A DNA stretch of 5,684 nt, taken from an uncultured Pseudogracilibacillus sp. Lineage in GTDB: Bacteria; Bacillota; Bacilli; Bacillales; Amphibacillaceae. The first letter of the stretch is position 1; each line of letters starts with the position of its first letter. The notes beneath the pieces were generated by a model that was given only the letters and a program-made list of their open reading frames with translations, was not told where the DNA came from and ran no database searches. Shown here in pieces: positions 1-5,646 of the stretch. The stretch lies in assembly GCA_937974845.1 (NCBI GenBank), contig CALJVC010000032.1, positions 1 to 5,684 on the forward strand, given 5' to 3'. The position numbers and the translations under genes are program-made.

Positions 1-40
1 AAAAAAACATTATTACCCGCGGGTCCTTTACACGGACGCG
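1..40 (-). terminator. Possible sodC terminator (weak)
   Basis: Read on the minus strand, CGCGTCC and GGACCCGCG can pair as CGCG+TCC against GGA+CGCG, with a 2-base bulge and a 7-base loop (18-40). About 10 bases later comes a run of seven T (plus-strand A run at 1-7). It lies downstream of sodC in the right orientation. The bulge and the gap before the T run make it a poor match to a classic intrinsic terminator. The A run is cut by the window edge, so its full length is unknown. Within it, ACCCGCGGGT (15-24) is also a 10-bp palindrome. Confidence 0.3.
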
Positions 41-110
41 TAATTGTAACTAACTCTTTTCTCGATTGAAATCCTAAGTCAAAAACAGCGGGGGTCGGCA
101 TTGGGATGGA

Positions 111-170
111 TTACTCCTCTTTATCTAGCCCCTTCTGGTCCGACTTGGAAAATACTTTGTGCAAATCCAT
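111..170 (-). other. Possible 19-aa ORF after sodC, or decayed duplicate of its end
   Basis: On the minus strand an ATG at 170-168 opens a 19-codon frame (MDLHKVFSKSDQKGLDKEE) ending in TAA at 113-111. An AGAGGA lies 8-9 bases upstream, inside the last sodC codons, so coupled translation would be possible. The C-terminal half resembles the SodC C-terminus (GVIFAPEETGEKEE against KVFSKSDQKGLDKEE) and belongs to the direct repeat described for this region. The simpler reading is a decayed copy of the sodC end; a working small peptide is not shown. Confidence 0.2.
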
Positions 171-208
171 GGCTTATTCCTCTTTTTCTCCAGTCTCTTC
201 TGGTGCGA
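111..208 (-). repeat. Imperfect direct repeat of the sodC 3' end
   Basis: Bases 111-143 and 174-208 are two direct copies. Aligned by eye they match at 28 of 33 positions with one 2-base gap. Both begin, on the plus strand, with TTA (a minus-strand TAA stop), followed by a CCTCTTT-type stretch, and both end in CTTCTGGTSCGA. The stop codons are 63 bases apart, a multiple of three. The inner copy encodes the last residues of SodC (FAPEETGEKEE). The outer copy in the same frame reads DQKGLDKEE then stop. This looks like an old duplication of the gene end that has since drifted. Confidence 0.6.
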
Positions 209-836
209 AAATTACACCACACACGATACGGTCTCCCGAATCTCCGGCGGGCTGAGATACGTAATCGTCAGGATCAGCGTGAATAACTAACGACGTCCCA
301 GCTTTATTCTTTAGTGAATTTGGCTTTCCTTCTTGTAGTGTCACTCGATCATTTTTCACTGTCACTTTCACTGTTCCGTCTTCATCCACTTCAATATTTT
401 CTAAGTCACCGGCATGGGGGCCTTCTGGATGGTCGAAACCGTGCTGTTTATTTGTCGGGTTAAAATGTCCACCTGCTGATTCAAAGCTTGGTGCCTCACA
501 TACTCCCTTTTCATGAATATGAAAGCCATGTACACCCGGTTGTAAATGATGCGCATCTACTTCAATAACAACCTCGCCACCCTTTTCTGTCAATGTTGCA
601 ACACCTACCCCGACACCATCTTTATTAATTAATTCGACTTCAAATTCTTCTACTTCCGCATGAACTTCCTGGTCTTCTACCTTCTCTTGTGACATCGCTT
701 CATCTCCGAAACGCTCACCTTCAATCGTGTCTTGTTGGCTTTCAAGATCACCCTCAAACTCCGGTTCCTCAACTTTATCTTTACAGCCAACTAATATAAA
801 CGCACTAATTAACGAGAGATATAAAGCTTGTTTCAT
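174..836 (-). CDS. sodC: Cu/Zn superoxide dismutase, exported lipoprotein
   Basis: Converts superoxide to hydrogen peroxide and oxygen, probably on the outer face of the cell membrane. The 220-aa protein starts with a lipoprotein signal peptide: MKQ, a hydrophobic core, then the lipobox LVGC with Cys18 as the likely lipidated residue. Residues 19-64 form a very acidic linker (rich in Glu and Asp). The SOD fold follows, about 65-212. Visible residues match the family: copper ligands His106 and His108 (GFHIHE), bridging His124 (GGHFNP), and His186 (VIHA); zinc ligands His132, His141 and Asp144 (HAGDL); disulfide pair Cys113/Cys206; and the active-site Arg203 (GDRIVCG). Bacillus subtilis YojM, a homologue, is known to lack two copper ligands; here all are present, so an active enzyme is expected. 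The start is taken at 836, not at the in-frame ATG at 896, because only the former has a ribosome site and puts the signal peptide at the N-terminus. Divergent from the nuclease gene at 1007. Confidence 0.93.
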   Translation of the reverse strand: MKQALYLSLISAFILVGCKDKVEEPEFEGDLESQQDTIEGERFGDEAMSQEKVEDQEVHAEVEEFEVELINKDGVGVGVATLTEKGGEVVIEVDAHHLQPGVHGFHIHEKGVCEAPSFESAGGHFNPTNKQHGFDHPEGPHAGDLENIEVDEDGTVKVTVKNDRVTLQEGKPNSLKNKAGTSLVIHADPDDYVSQPAGDSGDRIVCGVIFAPEETGEKEE

Positions 837-843
837 CTTACCG

Positions 844-848
844 CCTCC
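844..848 (-). promoter_or_regulatory. Ribosome binding site fixing the sodC start
   Basis: GGAGG on the minus strand, 7 bases before the ATG at 836-834. It decides the start: the in-frame ATG at 896 would add 20 residues (MFKIPFFVQATIRK...) in front of a complete lipoprotein signal peptide, and the ribosome site itself would then be coding sequence. Confidence 0.85.
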
Positions 849-912
849 AAAAACTTTTCTAATAGTAGCTTGTACAAAAAATGGAATTTTAAACAAACAC
901 GATATTAATTCA

Positions 913-942
913 TTTACAGTAATCTCTGCCGATAATTATAGT
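913..942 (+). promoter_or_regulatory. Candidate sigma-A promoter for the GIY-YIG gene
   Basis: TTTACA at 913-918 (5 of 6 against TTGACA) and TATAGT at 937-942 (5 of 6 against TATAAT) are separated by 18 bases. Transcription would start near 950, giving a leader of roughly 55 bases before the ATG at 1007. The match is by eye in AT-rich DNA, so it is only a candidate. Confidence 0.4.
935..940 (-). promoter_or_regulatory. Candidate -10 box for sodC
   Basis: The minus strand has an exact TATAAT here, but no convincing -35 box at the right distance (the region upstream is only a T-rich GGGTTTTTC). It overlaps the -10 box proposed for the divergent nuclease gene, so the two promoters would exclude each other or share a regulator. 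The sodC leader would be about 90 bases. Confidence 0.25.
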
Positions 943-956
943 ATTACTTTATTTAG

Positions 957-978
957 AAAAACCCTTCGTTACTGAAGG
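957..978 (-). terminator. Small hairpin with T run, minus strand
   Basis: On the minus strand CCTTC (978-974), a 6-base loop and GAAGG (967-963) are followed by G and then five T (961-957). It has the shape of a weak intrinsic terminator. It would stop antisense transcription coming through the nuclease gene before sodC. On the plus strand the same hairpin would lie in the nuclease leader, 15 bases before its ribosome site. A 5-bp stem is short, so it may be chance. Confidence 0.25.
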
Positions 979-1006
979 CGAAAAGTTCTATCTAGGAGGG
1001 GAATAA

Positions 1007-1372
1007 ATGCTGAAACGTGTACTCAAGCAAATTGGGAATGTGGTTTCAAAGGCAAATAGTTTTCAAGTAGTTAAAGAAGTTGCACCGAATCAAATAGGCG
1101 TCTACATCATGTCCCTAAAAGGAAAAGTAATGTATGTAGGCAGAGCAATCGAAGATCGTCCAGGACAAAGTACAAAAGGCTTACGAAAAAGATTGCTAGA
1201 GCACTGGAGAGGAGCTGCAAATTGTAAACCAGAGCTCTTTCAATATCGAGAACAGTTAACCGTACGCCTGCGCATTTGTAAAACAGTAGAAGAAGCGAAG
1301 AAATTAGAAGCTGAATTAATTAGAAGGTATAACACCGTGGAAGAAGGATGGAATCTTCGCTATGAGGATTAA
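1007..1372 (+). CDS. Stand-alone GIY-YIG nuclease domain protein
   Basis: A 121-aa protein with a GIY-YIG endonuclease-like core covering about residues 29-118, after a ~28-residue N-terminal stretch with no recognised motif. GVY (31-33) and YVG (43-45) replace the name-giving GIY and YIG. The other expected catalytic residues are visible: Arg62 and His66 in an R-x3-H helix (GLRKRLLEHW), Glu101 in an E-x2-LI motif (EAELI), and Asn116 in WNLR, where YN is usual. The core therefore looks able to bind a metal and cut DNA. Known members of this superfamily range from UvrC and homing endonucleases to small proteins of unknown role; nothing here tells which. The start has AGGAGG at 994-999, 7 bases upstream. 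It appears to be a single-gene transcript, divergent from sodC and convergent with the restriction operon. No partner domain or signal peptide is seen. The domain assignment is firm; substrate and role are unknown. Confidence 0.8.
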   Translation: MLKRVLKQIGNVVSKANSFQVVKEVAPNQIGVYIMSLKGKVMYVGRAIEDRPGQSTKGLRKRLLEHWRGAANCKPELFQYREQLTVRLRICKTVEEAKKLEAELIRRYNTVEEGWNLRYED

Positions 1373-1544
1373 AGAGTAAAAGATCATTATCAACAACAAA
1401 ACTGTTATAAAGCTGTAAAACAAAATCAATCCTTTAATATCACCTAAAGACTGATACTCTTAAATAGAACGTATTTAATAAGTAAAGAACAATTCTATGG
1501 AAAAAATGAAGGGATGCATTTAAACAGAATTAAAAGCGGAGTAA

Positions 1545-1578
1545 TCTTTTATCGGCTTTATATAAAGCCGATAAAAGA
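1545..1578. repeat. Perfect 34-bp palindrome
   Basis: The left arm, beginning TCTTTTATCGGCTTTAT, is the exact reverse complement of the right arm ATAAAGCCGATAAAAGA, with the centre between 1561 and 1562 and no spacer. In single-stranded form it gives a 15-bp stem with a 4-base loop (ATAT). Position between two convergent stop codons suggests a bidirectional transcription stop. However, on both strands the T-rich part comes before the GC core and an A-rich part after it, the reverse of an intrinsic terminator. A binding site for a dimeric protein is the other plausible reading. Confidence 0.85.
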
Positions 1579-1641
1579 GAAAATATAAAGTAATGGTTTC
1601 TGAACATTCGACTAAAAACATATTTAGAACAATCAATATAA

Positions 1642-1656
1642 AAGACATTCCGTCTT
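1642..1656. terminator. Small hairpin near the metallopeptidase end (doubtful terminator)
   Basis: AAGAC and GTCTT pair around the loop ATTCC. On the minus strand it sits about 40 bases after the metallopeptidase stop and is followed by TTATATTG; on the plus strand by CTATTCATTT. The stem is only 5 bp and the T content after it is low, so a terminator role is weakly supported. Confidence 0.2.
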
Positions 1657-1692
1657 CTATTCATTTCTAAACTAAATGATTATTAAAAGCCA

Positions 1693-2412
1693 CTACACCT
1701 CTCTCGCCACTTCTTCATCTAGGATTCGCTTCCGTTCTTTCCAGTCTGGCATGAGGAGTTGCAAGTTTCGGAAAAAGTGATAGTCATGATCGGGAAACTT
1801 CGTATGCAACAATTCGTGCAAGACGACGTAGTCAATACAAAAGCGTGGTGCAATAATTAAGTCGTTGTTTAAAATAATTTTATTCGAATGAGGTAAATAG
1901 CTACCCCAACGACGCTTCATTTGTCTCCTTCCAATACTTGGTAAAGGGATATCGAAGACTTTCACTTTTTCATACATTCGCTCCAATGCTTCTTGAAAAA
2001 TAACCTTCCTACGTTGGTCATACCAGTCGTGTAGTAAGTGTTTCTTTTTCGTGAAATCGGTAGGATCCTTGACATACATCTCTATCGTCCCTCGGAAAAA
2101 ACGGACATACTCATCCTCCGCTTCGTTCACTTTTAAACGATATTGTCTACCTAAATAACGAAAAGTCTCACCGGTCACGTATTCACGAGGTAGCTTTTTA
2201 AAAGGGGCAGTCCGTTCAAAATAATTAAGCTTTGAAAGGATCCACTGCCCCTTAGACTCGACGAAAGCTTTCACCTCATCGACAGTAACTTGCTCATTCG
2301 CCGAAACGGAAATCGTTTGATTAGGATGTACTGCTAGATTGATATGTTTTACATCTTTTCTGATTAATTGAAACTGGATTTGTCGGTTTCCATAAAGTAC
2401 TGTTAATTCCAT
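1693..2412 (-). CDS. YgjP-like (DUF45, M48-type) zinc metallopeptidase of the hsd operon
   Basis: A 239-aa cytoplasmic protein with no signal peptide or membrane segment. The C-terminal part carries the diagnostic stretch: RRWGSY (168-172), then KIILNNDLIIAP, then YVVLHELLH with the zinc-binding HExxH at His199-Glu200-His203. His209 is the likely third ligand (H-x5-H, as in related YgjP proteins with HxxHxNHS-type segments). The N-terminal ~120 residues are a beta-rich region typical of the family. Such proteins are often encoded beside type I restriction genes; their substrate there is not established, and regulated proteolysis of restriction subunits is a guess. It begins two bases after the hsdR stop, and its ribosome site AGAGG (2421-2425, 8 bases before the ATG) lies inside the last hsdR codons, so translation is probably coupled. 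Length and key residues indicate an intact gene. It looks like the last gene of the operon. Confidence 0.85.
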   Translation of the reverse strand: MELTVLYGNRQIQFQLIRKDVKHINLAVHPNQTISVSANEQVTVDEVKAFVESKGQWILSKLNYFERTAPFKKLPREYVTGETFRYLGRQYRLKVNEAEDEYVRFFRGTIEMYVKDPTDFTKKKHLLHDWYDQRRKVIFQEALERMYEKVKVFDIPLPSIGRRQMKRRWGSYLPHSNKIILNNDLIIAPRFCIDYVVLHELLHTKFPDHDYHFFRNLQLLMPDWKERKRILDEEVAREV

Positions 2413-2414
2413 CG

Positions 2415-5400
2415 TTAAAACCTCTGCCTTGCGATTTCTTGAATTTTATGATTGATACGATCAATCGTATCCCAGTCTAAACCGAGCCCGTACTTCTCAC
2501 TATATTCATACAATAGTTCTTCAATAGCGAGTTCTAGACGATTTTTCACGTCTTCGTTATCGTGCCAGTCAACTTTGATCTCTTGTTTGATTGCTTCTTC
2601 TATATCTAAGGAAGCTTCGGCCAAGGTTTCTTCTATCTTTCCATCATGATTAGTCTCATAATCTACCGACTCATCCCTTAATGTATCGCACAATGTTCCA
2701 TAAAAAGCTCGGGCATCATAATTATGCTTGATATGTTCAGGATAGCCATAGATATCCTTAGCCTCTTCAAAATCTTCCGCATGTTGATACATCAATTCTA
2801 AATACTCTCTTTCGGAAATGCGTTTTTCCTTATATTTATTGAAAGTCTCTTCGATCATTTCGGAGAACTTTTTATAGTAGGCTGGATTCTTACCTTCCCG
2901 GTCGGAAATTCGTTGGGTAATCCGGCTTCGAATCGCATCAGCCCGAGAAGCGTCCCCTTCTAAGTATTCAATTTCTCGTAAAAGGTCACTTTGATCTGTA
3001 ATATTGACTCGCTTTGTAATTCTTACCGGCTCTTTACTCGTTATGTCGCTGTCAATTATTTGTTGCATTTTTGGATCTAGTTCGCTCATATCGACCGTAT
3101 CTCCATAACGAAGACGGACGGACTTACGTAATTCTTTATAAAACTTTAGCTCTTTTTCAATTTGTTCAATCTCATCTTCCATTGCGTTATACACGTGAAA
3201 CGAACTAATCGCTAACTTAAGAGCCCTTTCAACTTTCGTTAACTTTCGATAAAAATCTTCACGAATTTTTTGATCAGCTAAATATAGTTCATAAGCTTCT
3301 AAATCATCTCGATCTTCTACATCTTTAAAGCGGTCAACTAAATGACTATAGGCCTCACGTAATTCGCCGCTAATTTCAAGCGAATCGAAAAGGGTACCTT
3401 CTAAATCTTCCGGATCGAAATTCTCCAAGCCACCGCCAGAATAAACGTTCATTGCTGCATTTAACTCTTGTAAAAGGCCACGGAAGTCGATAATTAGACC
3501 TCTATCTTTATTTTCATATAGTCGATTCACCCGGGCAATCGCCTGGAGTAAGTTATGTTCTTTCAACGGCTTATCGACATATAGTACCGTCGCTCGAGGC
3601 GCATCAAAACCTGTTAGCAACTTATCGACTACAATCAAAATATCAATGTCACCATGAATAAATTGATCTTTAATCGTCGCTTCATACGTCGCTTCATCTC
3701 CATATTTCTGCATCATATCGTTCCAAAAGCGTTGCACGATATAGCGATTTTCCTTCGATATATCATCGTGTCCTTCCCGAGTATCCGGTGAAGAAATGAT
3801 TACTTTCGCTTTAATGCCACCATAGAACTCGAACATCTCTAAATAACGAACCGCATCAGCTTTACTACTCGTTGCAAGCATCGCATTTAGTGGGGTGTTT
3901 TTTAACATTTTATTGTAATGTTCGATAATCCAAAGCGTAATCAGCTGGATGCGACGTTTAGAAGAGGCGACTCTTTGCAAGGTGCTCCAGCGTTTCTTTA
4001 CTGCTTCTTTTTGCTCTCGGGTAAGACCTAGGGTAATCATTTCTAAATTACGGTCAATTACAGCTTGATCGACTTCTTGCTCGACCATTAATCCCTCATA
4101 GTATAAAGGTAAAATCGTTTTATCTCTTACGGCATCCGCAATCGTATACGTATGAATCAAATCACCAAATTTCATCATCGTATTTTTCTCTTCTTTCATT
4201 AAAGGCGTTCCCGTAAAACCTAAATACGAAGCATTCGGGAAAATTTGGCGCATTTTATTATGAAGCTTCCCGTATTGGGTTCGGTGGGACTCATCCACTA
4301 GAATAAAAATATCTCGAGACAAAATCGGCTCTTGATGATCTGCCGCCGTTTCAAATTTATTGACAATCGTTGTAATAACGTCTGCGCTATTATCATTAAT
4401 TAGCTTTACAAGATGTCTGCCAGTCCTCGCCTGACTCGGACGTTGACGTGTATGTTGGAAGGTTTGGTAAATTTGATTATCTAAATCGACTCGGTCAGTT
4501 ACGACAATGACCTTCGGAAATACATCCCTCAAGGCATGAAAGACATATTTCGAAAACATAACCATCGTAAGGGACTTTCCGCTTCCTTGCGTATGCCAAA
4601 TCGTTCCAGACTTCCGCCGACCTTGCTCGTCAAACTGGCTAACCCGCTCAATAATGGCCTTCACTCCAAAGTATTGTTGATAGCGGGCGATCTTTTTTAC
4701 ATTGTGATCGAACACGATGAAGTGCTGGATTAAATCCTTTAGACGATCTCGATGGAATAAAGAAACGATATCCTCATCTTGCTTCGTTACCTTACGATTA
4801 GTAATCGCTTGATCTAAAATTTCAGCCTGCCACTGGACCGCTTCCTCCCGCCAGGCCGCCCAAAACTTCTCCGGCGTTCCACAGGTCGCATATCTTGCAT
4901 CGGCTCGATTCGTCGCCATCACAATTTGTACGAATTTAAATAGGTGCGGCGCATAGCCTGGCTTTTGATTCCGGATCATTTGACTAATTGCTTGGCTTAC
5001 CGGTACCGACGAGCGCTTATTTTCAATAACTACAAGAGGAATCCCATTAATAAAGAGTACGATATCCGGATAAATATGCTTATTACTCCGCTCCCGCTCG
5101 ACTTTGAACTCTTCCGTTACATGAAAGACGTTGTTATCGAAGTTCTCCCAGTCGATAAAATGAATATTAAAGGACCGGCGATTCCCATCGATTGTGAATT
5201 CCTCATAACTTCGCCCAAGCATTAAAAGGTCGTAAATCTTCTCACTTGCTTGTACAAGACCCTCAGTCAAAGGGATATCTAGATCTTGCACTGCTTTATC
5301 TAAGTTATGATCGGAAAAAGAATATAACTCTCCCTTATATTCATACTTATTTATTTTTTCCAGCTGCTGCCGTAATACTTTTGTCAGTACGGGATTGTAA

Positions 5401-5519
5401 AAGTTATCCCGTAAACTCGTTGCCTCCTCAGGAGAAAGATATTTATACCCGAGGTGTTGTAATAAGTCTAGTGCTGGCAATTGACTTGATGCTCTTTCTG
5501 ATTGTCTTGGTTTACTCAA
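2415..5519 (-). CDS. hsdR: Type I restriction enzyme R subunit (HsdR)
   Basis: Motor and nuclease subunit of a type I restriction complex: with HsdM and HsdS it pumps DNA using ATP and cuts it away from the recognition site when the site is unmethylated. 1034 aa from the TTG at 5519, close to the ~1040 aa of EcoR124I HsdR. In order: an N-terminal PD-(D/E)xK nuclease with Asp152 (YPDIVLF) and Glu166-x-Lys168 (VIENKR); helicase motor 1 with Walker A GSGKS (312-316), DESH (409-412, motif II) and TGTP (436-439, motif III); motor 2 with LLTGFDAP (about 634-641) and motif VI QAIARVNR (659-666); then a long helical, charged C-terminal region of the DUF3387/HsdR C-terminal kind. No frameshift or missing key residue is visible. 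There is no ATG near the N-terminus. TTG at 5519 is chosen because it has GGAGG 9 bases upstream and overlaps the hsdS stop (TTGAGTAA); a TTG at 5537 lacks a ribosome site. Upstream hsdS seems broken, so the enzyme may lack its specificity partner unless one is supplied elsewhere. Confidence 0.95.
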   Translation of the reverse strand: MSKPRQSERASSQLPALDLLQHLGYKYLSPEEATSLRDNFYNPVLTKVLRQQLEKINKYEYKGELYSFSDHNLDKAVQDLDIPLTEGLVQASEKIYDLLMLGRSYEEFTIDGNRRSFNIHFIDWENFDNNVFHVTEEFKVERERSNKHIYPDIVLFINGIPLVVIENKRSSVPVSQAISQMIRNQKPGYAPHLFKFVQIVMATNRADARYATCGTPEKFWAAWREEAVQWQAEILDQAITNRKVTKQDEDIVSLFHRDRLKDLIQHFIVFDHNVKKIARYQQYFGVKAIIERVSQFDEQGRRKSGTIWHTQGSGKSLTMVMFSKYVFHALRDVFPKVIVVTDRVDLDNQIYQTFQHTRQRPSQARTGRHLVKLINDNSADVITTIVNKFETAADHQEPILSRDIFILVDESHRTQYGKLHNKMRQIFPNASYLGFTGTPLMKEEKNTMMKFGDLIHTYTIADAVRDKTILPLYYEGLMVEQEVDQAVIDRNLEMITLGLTREQKEAVKKRWSTLQRVASSKRRIQLITLWIIEHYNKMLKNTPLNAMLATSSKADAVRYLEMFEFYGGIKAKVIISSPDTREGHDDISKENRYIVQRFWNDMMQKYGDEATYEATIKDQFIHGDIDILIVVDKLLTGFDAPRATVLYVDKPLKEHNLLQAIARVNRLYENKDRGLIIDFRGLLQELNAAMNVYSGGGLENFDPEDLEGTLFDSLEISGELREAYSHLVDRFKDVEDRDDLEAYELYLADQKIREDFYRKLTKVERALKLAISSFHVYNAMEDEIEQIEKELKFYKELRKSVRLRYGDTVDMSELDPKMQQIIDSDITSKEPVRITKRVNITDQSDLLREIEYLEGDASRADAIRSRITQRISDREGKNPAYYKKFSEMIEETFNKYKEKRISEREYLELMYQHAEDFEEAKDIYGYPEHIKHNYDARAFYGTLCDTLRDESVDYETNHDGKIEETLAEASLDIEEAIKQEIKVDWHDNEDVKNRLELAIEELLYEYSEKYGLGLDWDTIDRINHKIQEIARQRF

Positions 5520-5646
5520 GCTCCTCCACCTCCCCAACCCGAACGATTCCAGTTAACAAGAGTTGCATTAAACCTTTTTTCTGTTCTTTTAAGAGTTCAA
5601 CTTCTTGTTTAAGTAATTTTAACTCTTTATTGATGCTAGTATAGTT
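5512..5646 (-). pseudogene. hsdS: 3' remnant of hsdS (type I specificity subunit)
   Basis: HsdS recognises the DNA target and holds HsdM and HsdR together. Only 44 codons are open here. They read INKELKLLKQEVELLKEQ, then KKGLMQLLLTGIVRV, then a short acidic tail GEVEELE and TAA at 5514-5512. The coiled-coil followed by KKGLMQ-LLTG-RV is the characteristic C-terminal end of HsdS proteins. Upstream the frame meets TGA at 5649-5647, and none of the three minus-strand frames beyond it shows the expected preceding segment (the usual Q-x-IA-x-IL...D motif) before the window ends. There is no usable start codon near the beginning of the remnant. It overlaps hsdR by 8 bases. The gene therefore seems truncated or interrupted near 5630-5650. 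It was missed by simple ORF length criteria because it is short. A sequencing error alone is less likely, since no frame continues as HsdS. Confidence 0.7.
5523..5533 (-). promoter_or_regulatory. Double ribosome binding site deciding the hsdR start
   Basis: The minus strand carries two GGAGG copies in GGAGGTGGAGG. The farther copy (5533-5529) is 9 bases before TTG 5519, a good distance; the nearer one (5527-5523) is only 3 bases away. The site lies inside the last hsdS codons. This supports the TTG start and coupling of hsdR translation to whatever reads through the hsdS tail. Confidence 0.65.

Larger units (their letters stand above)
1373..1692. other. AT-rich gap between convergent genes
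   Basis: 320 bases between the stop of the nuclease gene and the stop of the metallopeptidase gene. No open frame longer than a few codons with a ribosome site was found (for example an ATG at 1497 runs for only 8 codons). The only structured parts are the 34-bp palindrome at 1545-1578 and a small hairpin at 1642-1656. No standard intrinsic terminator (GC stem plus T run) is evident for either convergent gene. Confidence 0.6.

Noticed and set aside
101..286. Plus-strand 61-codon frame across the sodC end
   Set aside because: Antisense to the sodC 3' end and its duplicate; no recognisable protein features.
837..896. Upstream in-frame ATG at 896 as the sodC start
   Set aside because: It adds 20 residues in front of a complete lipoprotein signal peptide and has no good ribosome site, whereas GGAGG sits 7 bases before the ATG at 836.
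930..944. PerR/Fur-like operator around GATAATTATAGTAT
   Set aside because: About 10 of 15 positions fit a PerR box by eye, which is easily reached by chance in such AT-rich DNA; the right half is poor.
727..975. Plus-strand 82-codon frame across the sodC start and leader
   Set aside because: Antisense to the sodC signal peptide and leader; composition and lack of a ribosome site argue for a shadow.
1372..1460. Terminator from AAGAGTA near 1373 pairing with TACTCTT near 1454
   Set aside because: A 7-bp AT-rich pairing across a loop of over 70 bases with no T run after it is not a credible terminator.
5520..5537. TTG at 5537 as the hsdR start
   Set aside because: No ribosome site upstream of it, and the six added residues (MGRWRS) are encoded by the GGAGG-rich ribosome site region itself.
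2452..5644. Plus-strand open frames opposite hsdR (for example 2452-2649, 4536-4733, 4944-5225, 5246-5644)
   Set aside because: All lie antisense to a well-supported conserved gene, show no recognisable domains and have no convincing ribosome sites.
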